Source: Roseivivax halodurans JCM 10272
GTDB lineage: Bacteria; Pseudomonadota; Alphaproteobacteria; Rhodobacterales; Rhodobacteraceae
Assembly (NCBI RefSeq): GCF_000521785.1
Contig: NZ_JALZ01000005.1
Span: 1-64,000, forward strand
Direction of reading: 5' to 3'
DNA length: 64,000 nt
Part shown: piece after piece, positions 62,571 through 64,000 of the stretch
Numbering within the stretch: the stretch's first letter is position 1
How the letters are laid out: every line of letters starts with the position of its first letter
Notes under the pieces: generated by a model
Told to the model about the DNA's origin: nothing
Seen by the model: only the letters and a program-made list of their open reading frames with translations
Databases searched by the model: none
Position numbers and translations under genes: made by a program

Positions 62571-64000
62571 TCACGCGCCCCAGGGCACCCAGACCGTCTT
62601 GACCTCGGTGGCGTGGCCGAGGAAGGCGCGATCCTCGCCCGCGGGGCCGAACCAGTCGCGGCCGCGGCCGTCGTTGACCCAGGTGCGCTTGAGGTTTCCC
62701 GCGGCGCGGCGCTCGATCTCGGCCGAGAGGTCGGTCGAGGAGAACGACCAGACCGCCTCGACGTCCATGTGGGCGGCGAGCACCGGGGCGAGCTCGGCAT
62801 GGGAGCCGGTGAGGATGTTGGCGACGCCGCCGGGCAGGTCGGACGTGTCGAGGATCTGGTAGAAGTCCGTCGCGGCGAGAGGGTGCGGCTCGGAGGCGAC
62901 CAGCACCACGCGGTTGCCCATGGCGATGGCCGGGGCCATGACCGACACGAGTCCCAGGAGCGGCGCCTCGTCGGGGCAGATCGCGCCGATCACGCCGACG
63001 GGCTCGCGCATGGCGAGCGCGGTGCCGCGGATCGGCACGCTCCGCACCTCGCCGCCGAACTTGTCGGCCCATGCCGCCCAGGTGAAGAGACGGTCGACCG
63101 CCGTCTCCACCTCGCGCTTGCCGTCCGTGCCGCCTTTCATCCGGTCGAGCCGGGCGGCGAATTCCTCCGCGCGGGCGGCGAGGTTCTCGCCGATGTAGTA
63201 GATCACCTGCGCGCGGTTGTGCGCCGTGGCGCCCGCCCAGCCGGACGCACCGCGCGCCGCCTCGACGGCGTTGCGCACGTCCTTGCGGTTGCCGATCGGG
63301 GCCTGCCCGATGAGCGTGCCCCTGGCATCAAAGACGGCGCGGGCATAGCCGCCGTCGGGGCGGGCCTGCTTGCCGCCGACATAGAGCTTGGCGGTGCGGT
63401 CGACCGATTGAGGTTCGGTCGCCTCGCCGGTCGCGGCCGCGGCCTTCTCGAGCGCGTCGCCCCGGTGGAGGGGCCGCATGTAGGCCTCGAGCCCCTCGGG
63501 GCCGCCCTCGCGGCCGAAGCCGCTCTCGCGCACGCCGCCGAAGCCTGCGGCGGCGTCGAACATGTTGGTGCCATTGATCCAGACCACGCCCGCGGCGATC
63601 TTCGGCGCGATGTCGAGGCAGGTGTTGATGTTCTCGGACCAGAGGCTCGCGGCGAGGCCGTAGCGGGTGTCGTTCGCGATCTGCACCGCCTCGGAGGGCG
63701 TGCGGAAGGTGGTCGAGACAAGGACGGGGCCGAAGATCTCCTCCTGCATCAGGCGCGAAGCCTGGGAAAGGCCGGTCACCAGCGTCGGCGGGTAGAAGCA
63801 GCCCTCGGGGATCTCGCAGGCGGCGCGGTGGATCTCGCCCTCGTCCGTGCCGTCGACCAGCGCGCGGATGCGCGAGAGCTGTTCGGGATCGACGATGGCG
63901 CCGACGTCGATCGACTTGTCGAGAGGATCGCCGACGCGGAGCTTGTCCATCCGGGCCTTCAGCTTGGCGTGGAAGGCCTCGGCGATGCCCTCCTGCACGA
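62571..64000 (-). CDS. Double-domain aldehyde dehydrogenase (5' end outside window)
   Basis: The visible 476 residues are the C-terminal part of a tandem aldehyde dehydrogenase; the gene runs off the window edge. The first domain's end is seen to about residue 170 (MQEEIFGPVLVSTTF, YGLAASLWSENINTC, GFGGVRESGFGREGG). A second complete ALDH-like domain follows (LYVGGKQARPDGGYARAVFD to the end). In this second domain the catalytic Cys region reads KRTWVNDGRGRDWFGPAG with no Cys, so it should be inactive. Such roughly 780-residue tandem ALDHs occur in Rhodobacterales, often beside deoC. The active-site Cys of domain 1 lies just outside the window. Confidence 0.88.
   Translation of the reverse strand, partial: VQEGIAEAFHAKLKARMDKLRVGDPLDKSIDVGAIVDPEQLSRIRALVDGTDEGEIHRAACEIPEGCFYPPTLVTGLSQASRLMQEEIFGPVLVSTTFRTPSEAVQIANDTRYGLAASLWSENINTCLDIAPKIAAGVVWINGTNMFDAAAGFGGVRESGFGREGGPEGLEAYMRPLHRGDALEKAAAATGEATEPQSVDRTAKLYVGGKQARPDGGYARAVFDARGTLIGQAPIGNRKDVRNAVEAARGASGWAGATAHNRAQVIYYIGENLAARAEEFAARLDRMKGGTDGKREVETAVDRLFTWAAWADKFGGEVRSVPIRGTALAMREPVGVIGAICPDEAPLLGLVSVMAPAIAMGNRVVLVASEPHPLAATDFYQILDTSDLPGGVANILTGSHAELAPVLAAHMDVEAVWSFSSTDLSAEIERRAAGNLKRTWVNDGRGRDWFGPAGEDRAFLGHATEVKTVWVPWGA

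Overview
The window looks like chromosomal DNA of a marine-type Rhodobacteraceae (roseobacter-group alphaproteobacterium). Grounds: very high GC coding sequence, a MipZ division-site ATPase next to nth, a split pqiA, the order ffh - chorismate mutase - rpsP - rimM - trmD - rplS - rpmE, lptCAB followed by hpf-ptsN, dnaK-dnaJ with a heat-shock-like promoter, a DctQMP TRAP transporter, and a short intergenic repeat present in four copies. Genus and species cannot be fixed from the sequence alone. No tRNA, rRNA, CRISPR array, intact insertion sequence or prophage was found.

Layout. 1-1.7 kb is a lower-GC, gene-poor segment with one orphan reading frame and a perfect 16-bp-stem bidirectional terminator; it looks like the worn edge of an acquired segment. 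1.7-6.4 kb (minus) is a pqiA-pqiA-pqiB-pqiC lipid-transport operon whose PqiB carries three 123-residue tandem repeats. 6.5-14.8 kb is an accessory catabolic cluster: a Gfo/Idh/MocA oxidoreductase facing a plus-strand run of SsuD-like FMNH2 monooxygenase, aldo/keto reductase, flavin reductase, TRAP dctQ-dctM-dctP and a YeiH/TauZ-type sulfite or sulfate exporter. The combination reads as oxygenolytic desulfonation of a sulfonated (sugar-like) substrate with a TRAP importer and sulfite export; this is the most interesting system in the window. 14.9-23.4 kb holds a BNR-repeat protein, smc, an acetyltransferase, an Ada-like methyltransferase, an OmpA-family lipoprotein, an FMN reductase and an exopolysaccharide sugar transferase.

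23.4-24.2 kb is gene-free. 24.2-28.0 kb is rnd-lptC-lptA-lptB-hpf-ptsN, which lacks the rpoN that often sits between lptB and hpf. 28.1-32.4 kb has galU-galE, cysQ, an SH3-domain secreted protein and alkB. 32.6-38.7 kb has dnaK-dnaJ, fadH and a PfpI-family protein. 38.9-46.6 kb has a LysR regulator and a tightly overlapping moxR-DUF58-DUF4159-membrane protein operon. 46.6-51.2 kb has DUF1285, HIT, PfkB kinase, nth, mipZ and a BLUF-like protein lacking the key photosensory tyrosine.

51.2-57.8 kb (minus) is the translation and secretion block ffh, two acetyltransferases, chorismate mutase, rpsP, an inserted MipA/OmpV outer-membrane gene, rimM, trmD, rplS and rpmE. 58.1-64.0 kb has smpB, sseA, an aromatic/aspartate aminotransferase, a glutathione transferase, rlmH-rsfS and the 3' part of a double-domain aldehyde dehydrogenase cut by the window edge.

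Start codons were chosen from ribosome-binding sites, overlaps with upstream stops and family N-termini. cysQ, chorismate mutase and rlmH appear to use TTG.
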